From Candidatus Altimarinota bacterium (GTDB taxonomy: Bacteria > Patescibacteriota > Gracilibacteria > RBG-16-42-10), in NCBI GenBank assembly GCA_017984655.1, contig JAGNZB010000033.1, positions 1 through 12,517 of the forward strand: a stretch of DNA of 12,517 nucleotides, written 5' to 3'. Below are positions 12,243 to 12,517 of this stretch, piece by piece. The position numbers and the translations under genes are program-made. Position 1 is the stretch's first letter; each line of letters starts with the position of its first letter. The notes under the pieces are model-generated. The model made no database searches. It worked only from the letters and a program-made list of their open reading frames with translations, and was not told where the DNA came from.

Positions 12243-12517
12243 TTATGCGTGGTCTTGCAACTTCTTTCGAGTGAGAACGAGTATCTGTCGTTGATTGCTA
12301 TCATGGAGCTGCGGCAAACACTCGAGTAGAAACCAGCGTACTTCAAATCGATCCTGATCTAGCAATAGATAAGGATCTTCATCTTCAAGCATTTGCATCA
12401 GAAAGTAGTAAACTGTCTTCAACTCATCAGTGTGACGGGCCGTGTATTTGCCTAGCAGTCGAATAACTTTCAATCGGGTAAAACCAGCTTCCTCTCGTAC
12501 CTCTCTCAGGGCTGCAG
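12243..12517 (-). CDS. Nudix hydrolase, C-terminal part (5' end outside window)
   Basis: The frame is open from the right window edge to the TAA at 12245-12243, about 91 codons. The first visible residues are AALREVREEAGFTRLKVIRLL, which contains the REUxEExGU half of the Nudix box (GX5EX7REUXEEXGU); the leading Gly and first Glu lie beyond the edge. The rest reads GKYTARHTDELKTVYYFLM, then FEVRWFLLECLPQLHDSNQRQIL, consistent with the C-terminal Nudix beta strands and final helix. Nudix enzymes hydrolyse diphosphates linked to a nucleoside or other moiety using Mg2+ bound by the EExG glutamates. The substrate cannot be told. An internal TTG at 12473 is not the true start, because the box lies upstream of it. 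It converges on the metallophosphoesterase gene. Confidence 0.88.
   Translation of the reverse strand, partial: AALREVREEAGFTRLKVIRLLGKYTARHTDELKTVYYFLMQMLEDEDPYLLLDQDRFEVRWFLLECLPQLHDSNQRQILVLTRKKLQDHA

Noticed and set aside
12213..12244. Nested palindrome AACTG...CAGC...GCTG-CAGTT before the Nudix stop
   Set aside because: Bulged short stems without a T-run; not convincing as a terminator.

Overview
The window looks like a bacterial chromosome segment, probably from a Candidate Phyla Radiation (Patescibacteria) lineage of the Gracilibacteria/Peregrinibacteria/ABY1 type. This is an inference from several traits: short gene-dense operons, almost no Shine-Dalgarno sequences, an S-layer-homology protein with the paired-cysteine SLH style common in these phyla, and an ECF sigma factor coupled to a small 3-TM protein. 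The genetic code appears standard: family-length ORFs contain no in-frame TGA, and TGA ends the nuclease gene. No rRNA, tRNA, CRISPR array or transposase was seen.

Left part (1-4126, minus strand): one compact gene string, transcribed right to left, reading trmB (tRNA m7G46 methyltransferase) - unknown helical protein - geranylgeranyl-diphosphate-type prenyl synthase - phytoene synthase - AlkD-type DNA glycosylase - phytoene desaturase (cut by the window edge). It carries the core C20-to-carotenoid route (GGPP, phytoene, desaturated carotene) with a base-excision repair gene inserted between crtB and crtI.

Middle (4214-6184): a membrane-anchored or secreted thermonuclease (+) converges on an S-layer protein (-) with three SLH domains and two Fn3-like repeats. 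A strong hairpin terminator separates them.

Right-middle (6416-9583, plus strand): a small membrane protein, an unknown protein with a disputed N-terminus, then an ECF sigma factor overlapping a 3-TM membrane protein (candidate anti-sigma), then a secreted three-repeat protein with His/Gly-rich linkers. The sigma gene and the secreted-protein gene share an identical 16-bp element plus a -10-like element. Spacing is the same in both, and the element lies exactly 76 nt before each chosen start codon. This is the strongest sign of an autoregulated ECF stress regulon here and the most interesting feature of the window.

Right end (9627-12517): an isochorismatase-like cysteine hydrolase-fold protein (-), a two-TM DUF3592-like protein (+), a calcineurin-like metallophosphoesterase (+), and the C-terminal part of a Nudix hydrolase (-, cut by the edge). 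Several genes have sigma70-type promoters with 16-17 bp spacers and only 19-24 nt between the -10 and the start codon. This implies very short leaders and helped to choose starts.
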